NCBI RefSeq assembly: GCF_038246755.1
Contig: NZ_CP134706.1
Location: 4,464,001 to 4,528,000, forward strand
Length of the DNA: 64,000 nucleotides
Direction: 5' to 3'
DNA from: Micromonospora sp. FIMYZ51
Lineage (GTDB): Bacteria; Actinomycetota; Actinomycetes; Mycobacteriales; Micromonosporaceae
Shown here: positions 34,936 through 44,539 of the stretch, in pieces
Numbering within the stretch: position 1 is the first letter of the stretch
How the letters are laid out: each line of letters begins with the position of its first letter
Notes under the pieces: model-generated
The model's input: the letters and a program-made list of their open reading frames with translations, nothing else
The model's database searches: none
Told to the model about the DNA's origin: nothing
Made by a program: the position numbers and the translations under genes

Positions 34936-35223
34936 AGTCGCTCCGATCCGTCGCATCGAACTGGTCGGAGATTCGGCCACCAGCGCACACCGGCGCATGT
35001 GTACGCGACACCCAAGTTGCCCCGCCCGAGCACGCGGGTTGGCACCGGGGCACCGACATCCGACGCCGGGGCGCCTTCCCGGGTACCGACACCGGCAAGC
35101 CGGCACCCGCCGTGACGAACCCGCAGGTCAGGCCGTGACTGACCGCCCGACCAGCCGGGATGGCGAGAATTTGGGTGGATCCCACGCATGAATTCGTCGG
35201 TGTCGCTTGGCAACCTCTAAGCG

Positions 35224-38200
35224 GTGAACAGCACGAGGGCCGACGGCCCACACAGCCGAGTTCCAGGGCAGCCACCGCGGCTCCCCCGGGGCTGGTGGGC
35301 GCGCGGCCTGGCACGGCACGAGCGGGTGGCCGCCGGCACCGACCCGGTCGACGGCGCACGGCTCGACCCGCCGTGCTGGGTGGAGCCGGTCGAGTGGGCG
35401 GTCCGCACCGCCGGGCCGCTGCCCACATCGGTGCCGGTGCCGACGGACTGGCGGGCCGCGTTCGCCCTGCCGTTGCGCCCGCTGATCGACCACGCGACGA
35501 CCTGCTTCCGCCGCGACACCCGGCTGCTGCCCGCCGCCGCACAGGTCGACCTGGCCGCGTTGGAGACCGAGCTGGGCGGCACCCTGCAACGGCAGCTGAC
35601 CACGCTCGCCGTTCGCACCTTCGTCGCGGAGCTGCACCGCCAGCGGGCGGCCGGGCAGCTCACCGGCGTCGACAGCCGCGCCCGGTTCGCCGACTTCGTC
35701 CGCCGGCTGGCCGACCCGGCGGGGCTGGCCGCGCTCTTCGCCGACCGCCCGGTGCTGGCCCGGATGCTCGGCCAGGCCACGGTGTACGCCACCGAGGCTC
35801 GGCTGGAGCTGGTCGGCCGGTACGCCGCCGACCGGGCCGAGTTGGTGCGGACCCTGCTGGACGGCACCGACCCCGGCCCGCTGGTGGCGGTCGAGGACAA
35901 CCAGGGTGACCCGCATCGCGCCGGTCGGAGCACCGCCATCCTCCGGTTCGCCGACGGTCGGCGACTTGTCTACAAGCCCCGCGACCTGACCCACGACACC
36001 CGGCTGAGCGCCTTCGTCGACTGGCTGAACCGGACGGTTCCCGAGGTGGGTCTGCGTACGGCCGCCTGCCTGGTCCGCCCCGAGTACGGGTGGACCGAGT
36101 TCGTCACGGTCGCGCCACTGACCGGCCCGGACGGCGCGGACCGCTTCTACCGGCGACAGGGCGCGCTGCTCGCCCTCGCGCACGCGCTGAACACCACGGA
36201 CCTGCACTACGACAACCTGATCGCCAGCGGCGAGGACCCGGTGGTCATCGACGTCGAGACACTGTTCCGGCCGCGCTGGGAGACCCCGACCGACAGTGGC
36301 GACCCGGCCAGTGACCTGCTCGCCGCCTCGGTGCAGCGAACCTCGCTGCTGCCGATGATCGTCGTCGGCGAGCAGGGCATCATGGACCTCTCCGGTTCCG
36401 GCGGCGACCAGGGCCGGCAGAGCCCGGCCAGCCAGGTCGACTGGGCCGACCCGGGCACCGACCGGATGCGTCTGGTACGCCGCGCGGGCACCTTCGACGG
36501 GGCGTCGAACCGGCCCCGGCTCGGTGACCGGGTGGTCGATCCGGAGGACCACGCGGAGTCGATGCTTGCCGGTTTCCGGCTCGGCTACGACGCCATCGAG
36601 GCACACCGCGCCGAGTTCGGTCGGCTGGTCGAGGGGTCCTCGGCGATGACGGTGCGGCTGGTCGTCCGGCCCACCTGGACGTACCGGATGCTGCTCGACG
36701 AGTCCACCCACCCGGATCTGCTGCACGACGGCCTGGACCGGGACCGCTTCCTCACGCAGCTTTTCGGCCAGGGACAGCTCGCCGACGCTTCGGCCCTCGC
36801 GGGTCATGAGCTTGCCGCGCTGTGGCGCGGCGACGTGCCCTACTTCCACGCCCGAGCCGGGGACCTGACCATGTGGGCCGACGGCGAGCCGACCACGATG
36901 CCGCTGCACCGCAGCGGTGTGCAGGCCGCGCTGGAGCAGATTGCCCGGTTCGGCGAGGCCGACCGGCAGGACCAGGAGTGGATCATCTTGGCCAGCCTGG
37001 CCACCCGCCGGCCGGTCGGCGGGCACCGGGACGCCGCTGCGCTGCCCGGACCGTGGCACGGCACGGCGGCTCCCACCGAACGACTGGTCGCGGCGGCGTG
37101 CGCGATCGCCGACCAGCTCGTGGCCCGGGGTGCGCCGGGCCGGCATCGAGTGAACTGGCTCGGCCTGGAGCTGGTCGACGACCGGCAGTGGCTGCTGCTG
37201 CCGATGGGCGCCAGCCTGGCCAACGGGTACCTCGGCGTCGCCCTCTTCCTCGGCCAACTCGCCCAGGTCACCGGCGTGAACCGGTACGGCGAGGTGGCCC
37301 GCCGGGCGATCACCGCCACGCCCCGGCTGCTCGACCTGCTCTCGGCACGGCCGGAGCTGGTCACCGCGATCGGCTGCGGCGGCCTGCACGGCCTGGCCGG
37401 GGTGGCCTACGGCCTGGCCCGGCTCGGCGTCCTGCTCGACGACCCCGCGATCGGGCGGTGGGTCGACCAGGCGGTGGAGTTGGCCGAGGTGGCCGCCGCC
37501 GACACCGCCGCCGACGACTGGGCCACCGGCCGGGCCGGCTGCCTGGCCGCGATGTCCTCGATCCACGCCGGGCTGGGCCATGACCGGGCGGCGGCGTTGG
37601 CCGACAGCTGTGCCGACCGGTTGGCCGAGGCGGTGGACGGTTTCGACACTCCGCAGCGCCCGACCGGCTTCGCGGCCGGCACGGCCGGCATCGCGTACGC
37701 CCTGCATCGGTACGCCGACACCGGCGCAGGTACCACCCGGCACGCCGACGCCGCGCGGGTGGCGCTGCGGCACGCCGTACGGCCCCCGGCTGACTCTGCC
37801 GGGTGGTGCGCCGGCAGTTCGGGCCTGGCCCTCGCGCTCGCCGGCCGGTACGACGCAGCCCGGGATCGCGGCGAAACCTCCCCCCTGGACCCGCCCGCGC
37901 CGGCGGAACTGGTCCGCCGGCTGGCCGACCGGCCACCGTCGCGCGACCTCAGCCTCTGCCACGGCGAGGCGGGCATCGGCGAGGCGCTCACCGCGCTGGC
38001 CGCCGGGCCGGCCGGGCCGGCGGCAGCCGCCGCGCTACGTCGCCGGGCGACCCTGATCCTGGACGTGCTGCAATGGCAGACCCGCTACTGCGGTACGCCC
38101 GACGGGGTGCTCACCCCAGGCTTGCTGACCGGGCTCTCCGGCATCGGCTACGGGCTGCTGCGCTTCGGCCTGCCCGCGCGGATACCGTCCGCGCTGCTGT

Positions 38201-38277
38201 TGGAACCCGACCCGCGGTCAGCCGAATCCGCTGACCGTGCACCAACCCACCCGATTGAGGAGAACGAACATGTCTGA
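35224..38277 (+). CDS. lanM: Class II lanthipeptide synthetase LanM
   Basis: This 1,017-residue bifunctional enzyme has an N-terminal dehydratase with lipid-kinase-like motifs (GRRLVYKPRDL around residue 245, LHYDNLIASGEDPVVIDVE around 330). Its C-terminal LanC-type cyclase has zinc ligands C862 in GWCAG and C912-H913 in LCHGEAG, and also GCGGLHGLAGV. LanM phosphorylates and dehydrates Ser/Thr of a precursor and then adds Cys thiols to form (methyl)lanthionine rings. GTG 35224 is a weak start with no clear ribosome site. The last 8 bp overlap the candidate precursor gene, so the substrate is encoded after the enzyme, the reverse of the usual order. No LanT exporter/protease or LanP lies in the window. 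Confidence 0.95.
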   Translation: MNSTRADGPHSRVPGQPPRLPRGWWARGLARHERVAAGTDPVDGARLDPPCWVEPVEWAVRTAGPLPTSVPVPTDWRAAFALPLRPLIDHATTCFRRDTRLLPAAAQVDLAALETELGGTLQRQLTTLAVRTFVAELHRQRAAGQLTGVDSRARFADFVRRLADPAGLAALFADRPVLARMLGQATVYATEARLELVGRYAADRAELVRTLLDGTDPGPLVAVEDNQGDPHRAGRSTAILRFADGRRLVYKPRDLTHDTRLSAFVDWLNRTVPEVGLRTAACLVRPEYGWTEFVTVAPLTGPDGADRFYRRQGALLALAHALNTTDLHYDNLIASGEDPVVIDVETLFRPRWETPTDSGDPASDLLAASVQRTSLLPMIVVGEQGIMDLSGSGGDQGRQSPASQVDWADPGTDRMRLVRRAGTFDGASNRPRLGDRVVDPEDHAESMLAGFRLGYDAIEAHRAEFGRLVEGSSAMTVRLVVRPTWTYRMLLDESTHPDLLHDGLDRDRFLTQLFGQGQLADASALAGHELAALWRGDVPYFHARAGDLTMWADGEPTTMPLHRSGVQAALEQIARFGEADRQDQEWIILASLATRRPVGGHRDAAALPGPWHGTAAPTERLVAAACAIADQLVARGAPGRHRVNWLGLELVDDRQWLLLPMGASLANGYLGVALFLGQLAQVTGVNRYGEVARRAITATPRLLDLLSARPELVTAIGCGGLHGLAGVAYGLARLGVLLDDPAIGRWVDQAVELAEVAAADTAADDWATGRAGCLAAMSSIHAGLGHDRAAALADSCADRLAEAVDGFDTPQRPTGFAAGTAGIAYALHRYADTGAGTTRHADAARVALRHAVRPPADSAGWCAGSSGLALALAGRYDAARDRGETSPLDPPAPAELVRRLADRPPSRDLSLCHGEAGIGEALTALAAGPAGPAAAAALRRRATLILDVLQWQTRYCGTPDGVLTPGLLTGLSGIGYGLLRFGLPARIPSALLLEPDPRSAESADRAPTHPIEENEHV

Positions 38278-38506
38278 CGAGCTCGCCGCCGACCTCACCC
38301 GTATTGACGGCACCCCCGACGCGCACCCGGTCGGGGAGCCGCGGACCAGCCCGCTGGTCGCCTTCGGGCTACGTACGGCGGCGCTGGCCGGTCTCGCCGT
38401 TCCGGTGGGTCTGCTGGTGGGGCAGCTGATCGCCGGGGACGCCGGAGGTGGCGCCGACGTGTCCGCCGCACCGGTGATCACCTGCTGCCCCACGTTCGAG
38501 ATGTAA
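38270..38506 (+). CDS. Candidate class II lanthipeptide precursor with membrane-helix-like leader
   Basis: This 78-residue peptide has GAGGAGA before ATG 38270. Residues 1-26 are polar and acidic. Residues 29-54 are an uninterrupted hydrophobic stretch long enough to span a membrane. G59-G61 resemble a double-glycine cleavage site. The remaining 17 residues contain S65, T71, C72, C73 and T75 and end in Glu-Met. The TCC triad recalls the end of lacticin 481-type cores, and S65 with C72 or C73 could form a ring. Position, coupling to lanM and the Ser/Thr/Cys-bearing tail support a precursor role. The hydrophobic segment is not a normal LanM leader, so a small membrane protein is the alternative. 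Confidence 0.65.
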   Translation: MSDELAADLTRIDGTPDAHPVGEPRTSPLVAFGLRTAALAGLAVPVGLLVGQLIAGDAGGGADVSAAPVITCCPTFEM

Positions 38507-38621
38507 CGGCGAAAACCGTCCACTCAGCGCGGCGGTCCGTCCGATCGCGGTGGAAATCCGCCTGATCGGGTCCACTGTCGACCATGGCCAACACACGGGC
38601 CGCCTCGCTATCGTTACCGCC

Positions 38622-41531
38622 GTGCAGTGCCGATCCCGCATCATGGTAGGTCGCGATGCGGAACTCGGCGTGTTGCACGGCCTGCTCGATTCTGCCCGCG
38701 CTGGCCGCGGCGGAGCGGTCTTCGTCGTCGGAGAGGCCGGCATCGGCAAGTCGCGGCTGGCCGCGGCGGCGGTCGAGCTGGCCTACTCCGCCGAGATGAG
38801 CCTGTTACGGGGGCGGGGCAGCACGCTCTGCACCGGGGTACCGCTGCGACCACTCACCGAGGCGGTGCTCTCCCTGCTGCGGTCCGCCACCGTGGACGTC
38901 GCCGCGCTCGGCCCGTACGGTCCGGTACTCGGGCGGCTGGTGCCCGACTGGGGCACCGTGACCCTGCCCGACCAGGAGAACGGGTCGGTGGTGATCCTCG
39001 CCGAGGCCGTACTCCGGCTCACCGCACACGCCGGCCAGGACCGCGGCAGCCTGATGGTCCTGGACGATCTCCAGGATGCCGATGCCGAGACGCTGATGGT
39101 TGTCGAATACCTCATCGACAACCTCGACCAACAGTCCACGCTGTTGCTCGGCACCATCCGGGCGGACGACTCCCCGGCGCTGGAGGTCGCCCGCGCGGCG
39201 GCCCGTCGGGGTCGGTGCACCCTGCTGACGCTGGACCGGCTCGACCCGGACGACCTGCGTGAACTGGCCGGGGCCTGCCTGAACGTGCCGGCCGAGGAGC
39301 TGCCGTCAGCCGCGACCGAGCTGCTCTGGGGCGGCAGTGGCGGCAACCCGTTCCTCATCGAGGAGATCCTCGCCTCCATGGTGGAGGACGGTCTGCTCAG
39401 GCGGGGTGCGCAGGGATGGCAGCTGGCCTCGCAGCCGCCCGCCGCACTGCCGGCGGCGTTCACCCGCAGCATGGCTCACCGGATCGAGAAGCTGGCCCCA
39501 CCGGCCCGTCAGCTGCTCTCCTGCGGCGCCCTGATCGGGCAGCGTTTTCCGGTGACCGTGGTGCAGGCGGCCACCGGCCTCACCGACCGTGACCTGCTCA
39601 ATCATCTCAACGGTGAGCTCGTCGCCCAGCTGGTGACGCCGGACGACCAGTTGACCGACTGGTACGCCTTCCGGCACCGGGTCACCCAGGAGTCGCTGCT
39701 GGCCCTGATCGGCTCGGTCGAGCGGCAGGAGTTGGCCCGCAGCGTGGCCGACGCGGTGGCGAAGGTCCATCCCGAGCTGCCCGGCGAGTGGTGCCAGATC
39801 TCGGCCGCGCTGCGCCTGGACGCCGGTGACACGTTGTCGGCTGGTCAACTTTTCGCCGAGGCCGGCCGGCGGGCGCTGGCCCAGGGTGCCGCCACCTCGG
39901 CTGTCGCCCTGCTCGACCAGGCGTGGGAGTTGCAGGCCGGGTCGTCGGCCGAGGCCCGGGCGGACACCCTGGACACGCTGTTCCAGGCGCTCGCCGAGGC
40001 CGGGCTGGTCGGGCGGGCCCTGGACCTGGTCAACAGCCCGGAACAGGTCGGCGTCCTGCCCGCCCGACGGCGGGCCCGGCTGCACACCCGACTCGCCTGG
40101 ACCGCGATGGTGGCCGGGCAGTTGACCGACGCGCTGGGCCAGGTGCGGATCGCCCGCGAGCTGCTCGGTCCGACGCCAGCCCCAGAGGACGAGGCGCCGA
40201 TCGACATCGTTGCCGCGCACCTGGCCCTGGACACCCCCGGCAAGGACCAGTTGGAGGTCGCCGAGACGCTGACCCGGCGGGCCGCCACGGTCGGCGCGGC
40301 GGTGCCCCTGCCGGTGGTGGCCTGCCAGGCGTGGCAGCTGCTCGGTGCGCTGGTCCGACACCGCGACCCGGCCGAAGCGACCCGCTGCCTGGAGCGGGCC
40401 CGGTCGATCGCGGCCGAACACGACCTACCGATCTGGGAGGTCCACTCGCTGATCCGGCTCGGCAACGACGACGCGTTGCTGCACGGCGCGCTGGACCGGC
40501 TCGAACAGGCCCGGGAACGGGCCCGACAGGCCGGCGCGGTGACCGCCCGTCAGCAGGCCGAGGCGAGCATCGCGCTGCACCTGATCATGCGGGGGGCGTA
40601 CGACCAGGCGCAGGACCTGATCGACCAGGTGCTCACCGCGACGACCCGCCTGAAGCTGATGGAGACCACCCAGTACACGCTGCTGCTGCGGGCGGTGCTC
40701 GCCGCGCACCGGGGTCAGCGGACGCAGATGCGGGACGCGTTCACCGAGTTCCAGCGCTGGGGCGGCGACGAGAGCCTGCACGTTCAGCGGGTGCACGGCC
40801 TCGCCGGTGCGTTCTGTGCACTGCTGGAGGAGGACCGCCCGCAGGCGCTTGCCGAGTTGTCGCTGGCGGTCCGGGCGGAGGAGACCAGCCCGACCGTGTT
40901 CCACCTGAGCGGGCGTCTCGGCCTCGATCTGCTGCTGCGGGCCATGGCCGACGAGGTCAGTTGGGCGGAGTACGAGGAGATCACCGCCACTCCCGCGAGC
41001 CAACTGCGCTGGGATCGGCAGTTCGCCCTCTTCGCGCGGGCGGTGCTGCTCGGCCGCGCCGGCCGGCACGAGGCCGCCACCGCCACCATGGTCGAGGCGA
41101 TCCAGGTCGCCTCCCTCTACGCGATGGGGCGGCATCTCGCCCTACGACTGGTCGCCGAATCGGCGCTCGCCGACGGCTGGGGCAGCCCGGTGGAGTGGCT
41201 GCGGGCCGCCGAGGACTACTTCCACCAGGCGAACGTCGCACCTGTCGCCCACGCCTGCCGTACGCTGCTGCGCCAGGCGGGCGCGCGGGTGGCCCAGCGG
41301 CGGCAGGGCGCCGGGGAGATTCCGTCCACGCTGCGGGCGGTCGGCGTCACCGTACGCGAGTTGGAGGTGCTGCGGCTGCTCACCGGCCGGTTGAGCAACC
41401 GCGAGATCGCCGAACGGCTGCACCTGTCGCCGCGTACCGTGGAGCGGCACGTCTCCAGCCTCATCGTCAAGACCGGTCTGCCGAACCGGATCGCGTTGAG
41501 CGACGTCGCCGCCGAGATCGAGAAGGACTGA
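38622..41531 (+). CDS. LAL-family LuxR transcriptional regulator
   Basis: This is a large ATP-binding LuxR regulator of about 969 residues. Walker A is GEAGIGKSR near the N-terminus and Walker B is MVLDDLQDA. A long helical/TPR-like middle follows, and a C-terminal LuxR HTH (VRELEVLRLLTGRLSNREIA, SPRTVERHVSSL) ends 10-15 residues before the stop. LALs often control natural-product clusters. It follows the lanthipeptide precursor by 115 bp on the same strand and may regulate that locus or the NRPS genes. The start is uncertain: GTG 38622 fits a leaderless transcript after TATCGT (38609-38614), while ATG 38643 and GTG 38550 are also open. Confidence 0.9.
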   Translation: MQCRSRIMVGRDAELGVLHGLLDSARAGRGGAVFVVGEAGIGKSRLAAAAVELAYSAEMSLLRGRGSTLCTGVPLRPLTEAVLSLLRSATVDVAALGPYGPVLGRLVPDWGTVTLPDQENGSVVILAEAVLRLTAHAGQDRGSLMVLDDLQDADAETLMVVEYLIDNLDQQSTLLLGTIRADDSPALEVARAAARRGRCTLLTLDRLDPDDLRELAGACLNVPAEELPSAATELLWGGSGGNPFLIEEILASMVEDGLLRRGAQGWQLASQPPAALPAAFTRSMAHRIEKLAPPARQLLSCGALIGQRFPVTVVQAATGLTDRDLLNHLNGELVAQLVTPDDQLTDWYAFRHRVTQESLLALIGSVERQELARSVADAVAKVHPELPGEWCQISAALRLDAGDTLSAGQLFAEAGRRALAQGAATSAVALLDQAWELQAGSSAEARADTLDTLFQALAEAGLVGRALDLVNSPEQVGVLPARRRARLHTRLAWTAMVAGQLTDALGQVRIARELLGPTPAPEDEAPIDIVAAHLALDTPGKDQLEVAETLTRRAATVGAAVPLPVVACQAWQLLGALVRHRDPAEATRCLERARSIAAEHDLPIWEVHSLIRLGNDDALLHGALDRLEQARERARQAGAVTARQQAEASIALHLIMRGAYDQAQDLIDQVLTATTRLKLMETTQYTLLLRAVLAAHRGQRTQMRDAFTEFQRWGGDESLHVQRVHGLAGAFCALLEEDRPQALAELSLAVRAEETSPTVFHLSGRLGLDLLLRAMADEVSWAEYEEITATPASQLRWDRQFALFARAVLLGRAGRHEAATATMVEAIQVASLYAMGRHLALRLVAESALADGWGSPVEWLRAAEDYFHQANVAPVAHACRTLLRQAGARVAQRRQGAGEIPSTLRAVGVTVRELEVLRLLTGRLSNREIAERLHLSPRTVERHVSSLIVKTGLPNRIALSDVAAEIEKD

Positions 41532-41563
41532 CCCGCGACTGTCGACGCCGCAGGCCCGACCCG

Positions 41564-42717
<1,154 letters not shown>

Positions 42718-42721
<4 letters not shown>

Positions 42722-43125
42722 TCGGTGATGGTGGGCGGCGCGGCCAGGAAGGGACGCAGCTCGATCCACTCGTGGATCGGCTTCCCGCCCGCCCCGGGCG
42801 CGGCCGACAGTTCCCCGGCCAGTTCGACGGCGCGCTCGTAGCTGTCCACGTCGATCACCATCCAGCCGGCGATGAGATCCTTGGTCTCGGCGAACGGGCC
42901 GTCGGTGACCGGCGGTTGTCCCGCGCCGTCGTACCGGACGAACGTCCCTTCGGGGGCGAGCGCCTGAGCGTCGACGAACTCCCCGCTCTCCTCCAGCCGG
43001 GTCGCGAAGTCGTGCATGTACTGCACGTGCGCCGAGATCTCCTCCGGCGTCCACTTCTCCATCGGCACGTCGTTCGCCGCAGCCGGAGCGCCCCGGTAGT
43101 GCTTGAGCAGCAGGTACTTGGCCAT
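42718..43125 (-). CDS. YCII/DGPF-domain protein
   Basis: This 135-residue protein has the signature TDGPFAETKD, followed by GWMVIDVDS and a HEWIELRPF end. DGPF proteins are small ferredoxin-like-fold proteins of unclear biochemistry that are routinely encoded beside ECF42 sigma factors and are thought to affect their output. GAGGAGA precedes ATG 43125. Its stop overlaps the sigma start, so the pair forms an operon. Confidence 0.93.
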
Positions 43126-43308
43126 CGTTTTCTCCTCGGTGCTGGTGCGACCCATTCTGGTCACTCGCACCCCTGGGACGGAGCCAACCACCGGTCTTCG
43201 ACATCGCCGGCAAGAACTTGCCGGACTATTTTCCCGCCATCGCTACGGAGGGTCCGGCATCGGCCGCACGCCGGGGTTGCCCGGCCAGCAGCACATCCTG
43301 AACTGGCG

Positions 43309-43327
43309 TGATTTCAGCCTGAAATCA
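43309..43327. repeat. Perfect 9-bp inverted repeat (TGATTTCAG-C-CTGAAATCA)
   Basis: Two 9-bp arms around a single base lie in the gap between the DGPF gene and the GntR gene. It has no T-run and the loop is too short for a terminator hairpin, so a dimeric regulator site is the simplest reading. Its half-site differs from that of the GntR sites 30 bp away. Confidence 0.5.
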
Positions 43328-43352
43328 GCGTCCCGACGACCATCGCCCCCGT

Positions 43353-43374
43353 AGACAAATTGTCTGTAGACAAT
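43353..43374. promoter_or_regulatory. Putative GntR operator, two overlapping palindromes
   Basis: AGACAA-A-TTGTCT (43353-43365) overlaps ATTGTCT-GT-AGACAAT (43359-43374). The half-site TTGTC/GACAA recurs downstream of the gntR gene. The site lies over TAGACA (43367-43372), which is 17 bp from TAATAT (43390-43395), so binding would block this promoter and repress gntR itself. Confidence 0.7.
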
Positions 43375-43395
43375 CGGGGTGACATGGGATAATAT
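43367..43395 (+). promoter_or_regulatory. Promoter of the gntR gene
   Basis: The -35 TAGACA and -10 TAATAT (within GGATAATATG) have a 17-bp spacer. The AT-rich -10 stands out against the GC-rich background. The transcript would have a leader of about 75 nt before GTG 43481. Confidence 0.55.
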
Positions 43396-43480
43396 GTAGG
43401 GATTTGCTTGACCCTAAGACCTGACCCACGTCGCAACCGAGCCACAAGTAGCCTTCTGTCAGACGACAGTTGGAGATCCA

Positions 43481-44269
43481 GTGGACAACGCGAGCGACCC
43501 GACGAAGAAGCACAGCGCCGAAACCTTCGCCGCCGAACTCAGGCGCAGGATCAGAGAGGGTGTCAAGGGCTACGAGGCTGGCGCGAAGCTCCCTACGCTA
43601 CGTGAGCTTGCTACAACCGAAGAGGGTGTGGCACGTGGCGTTGCGGAGAAGGCTATCGATCGCCTGCGCGCTGAAGGACTGGTCGAATCACGCCGAGGTT
43701 CCGGAAGCTACGTTCGGGCAGGCCGGATCCCTCGCTCCTCGCCAGGCCGATTGTCGCTGAAGCAGTGGGGACGCGGGCTGTCCATTCAGTCGCACGACGC
43801 GGCAAACCCGCCGAAGGCGGTAGATGTCGCGGTGGGTGATGTCGTGCCACCACCGCATGTTGCCGAGGCGCTCGGGGTACCACCCGGCGAGGCGGTGCTG
43901 TCAAGGTATCGCCGGTTTGTGCGAGATCGACGCTCCGTCCAGCTCGCCACCGCCTACCTTCCTACGGGTTTGACCCGTGGAACTCGCATCGAACACACGG
44001 ACACCGGACCGGGCGGGACGTTCGCCCGACTTGCCGAGCAGGGATTTGGGCCAACGAGGTTCGTGGAACGGGTTATCAGCCGTGCACCCACTCCGGAGGA
44101 GATCGATGGGGTGGACGGCCGCGAGGGGCTGGGTCTGCGTCGCGAGGGGAGCCTGGTCTTCGAGATCACCAGGTACGCCTACGCAGGTGACCGCTGCGTC
44201 GAGGTTTCGCTGATGGTGCTCGACGCCGAGGCGTACGAGCTGGTGTACGCATTTCCAGCCGAGGGGTGA
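43481..44269 (+). CDS. GntR-family regulator, UTRA (HutC-like) type
   Basis: This 262-residue protein has an N-terminal winged helix (ETFAAELRRRIREGVKGYEA, then LPTLRELA and RLRAEGLVESRRGSGSYV) and a C-terminal UTRA-like ligand-binding domain (VLSRYRRFVRDRRSVQLATA to LVFEITRYAYAGDR). In place of the usual xxSRxTVRxAL recognition helix it reads EGVARGVAEKAI. GTG 43481 has TTGGAGA before it. Matching palindromes lie in front of its own promoter and of the next operon, so it probably represses both. Confidence 0.92.
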   Translation: MDNASDPTKKHSAETFAAELRRRIREGVKGYEAGAKLPTLRELATTEEGVARGVAEKAIDRLRAEGLVESRRGSGSYVRAGRIPRSSPGRLSLKQWGRGLSIQSHDAANPPKAVDVAVGDVVPPPHVAEALGVPPGEAVLSRYRRFVRDRRSVQLATAYLPTGLTRGTRIEHTDTGPGGTFARLAEQGFGPTRFVERVISRAPTPEEIDGVDGREGLGLRREGSLVFEITRYAYAGDRCVEVSLMVLDAEAYELVYAFPAEG

Positions 44270-44282
44270 CCCGGGGAAAAAT

Positions 44283-44315
44283 TGTCCGATGGACACTTGA
44301 TTGTCTGCTGACAAT
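44283..44315. promoter_or_regulatory. Second GntR operator block, before the small membrane protein/XRE operon
   Basis: TGTCC-GAT-GGACA (44283-44295) and ATTGTC-TGCT-GACAAT (44300-44315) share the half-site seen upstream of gntR. The second overlaps a TTGTCT -35-like box (44301-44306), 18 bp from TTAGTC (44325-44330). The layout implies GntR control of the two genes that follow. Confidence 0.65.
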
Positions 44316-44413
44316 CCGCCACGCTTAGTCCTGTAGGGACAGCCCACATCGGTAGTCGGACCAAAGAGGCCCGGTGTGGAAGCCAACTCCCGAAGGGATC
44401 TGAGGTGGTGGTG

Positions 44414-44539
44414 ATGATGCTCAGTGGAGTGCTGCTGGGGTTCCTGGCCGGGTTGTTCGCGTTCAAGGTGAAGTCGCGGTGGTGTCCGCGCTGCGGAGAG
44501 GCCACCCACACCATGCCGCCGGCGCAGGGGGAACGATGA
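44414..44539 (+). CDS. Small membrane protein with CPRCG zinc-knuckle-like tail
   Basis: This 41-residue ORF starts MMLSGVLLGFLAGLFAFKVK, a single hydrophobic helix, and continues with a basic, Cys-containing tail: WCPRCGEATH. Two Cys and a His could bind zinc. A GGATCTGAGG ribosome site lies upstream and its stop overlaps the XRE start (ATGA), which supports real translation. Small proteins of this kind often sit in front of XRE genes in actinomycetes, but I do not know a function. Confidence 0.65.
   Translation: MMLSGVLLGFLAGLFAFKVKSRWCPRCGEATHTMPPAQGER

Noticed and set aside
35128..37962. 944-codon minus-strand frame opposite lanM
   Set aside because: Low-complexity, Gly/Arg/Val/Gln-rich, no family motif; lanM on the plus strand has all catalytic residues.
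38507..38621. Second lanthipeptide precursor downstream of the first
   Set aside because: No start codon with ribosome site and no Cys/Ser/Thr-rich frame in the gap; it holds only a probable promoter for the LAL gene.
41532..41563. Strong bidirectional terminator between the LAL and sigma genes
   Set aside because: The GC-rich bases can pair partly but there is no clean stem-loop with a T-run, so I do not call one.
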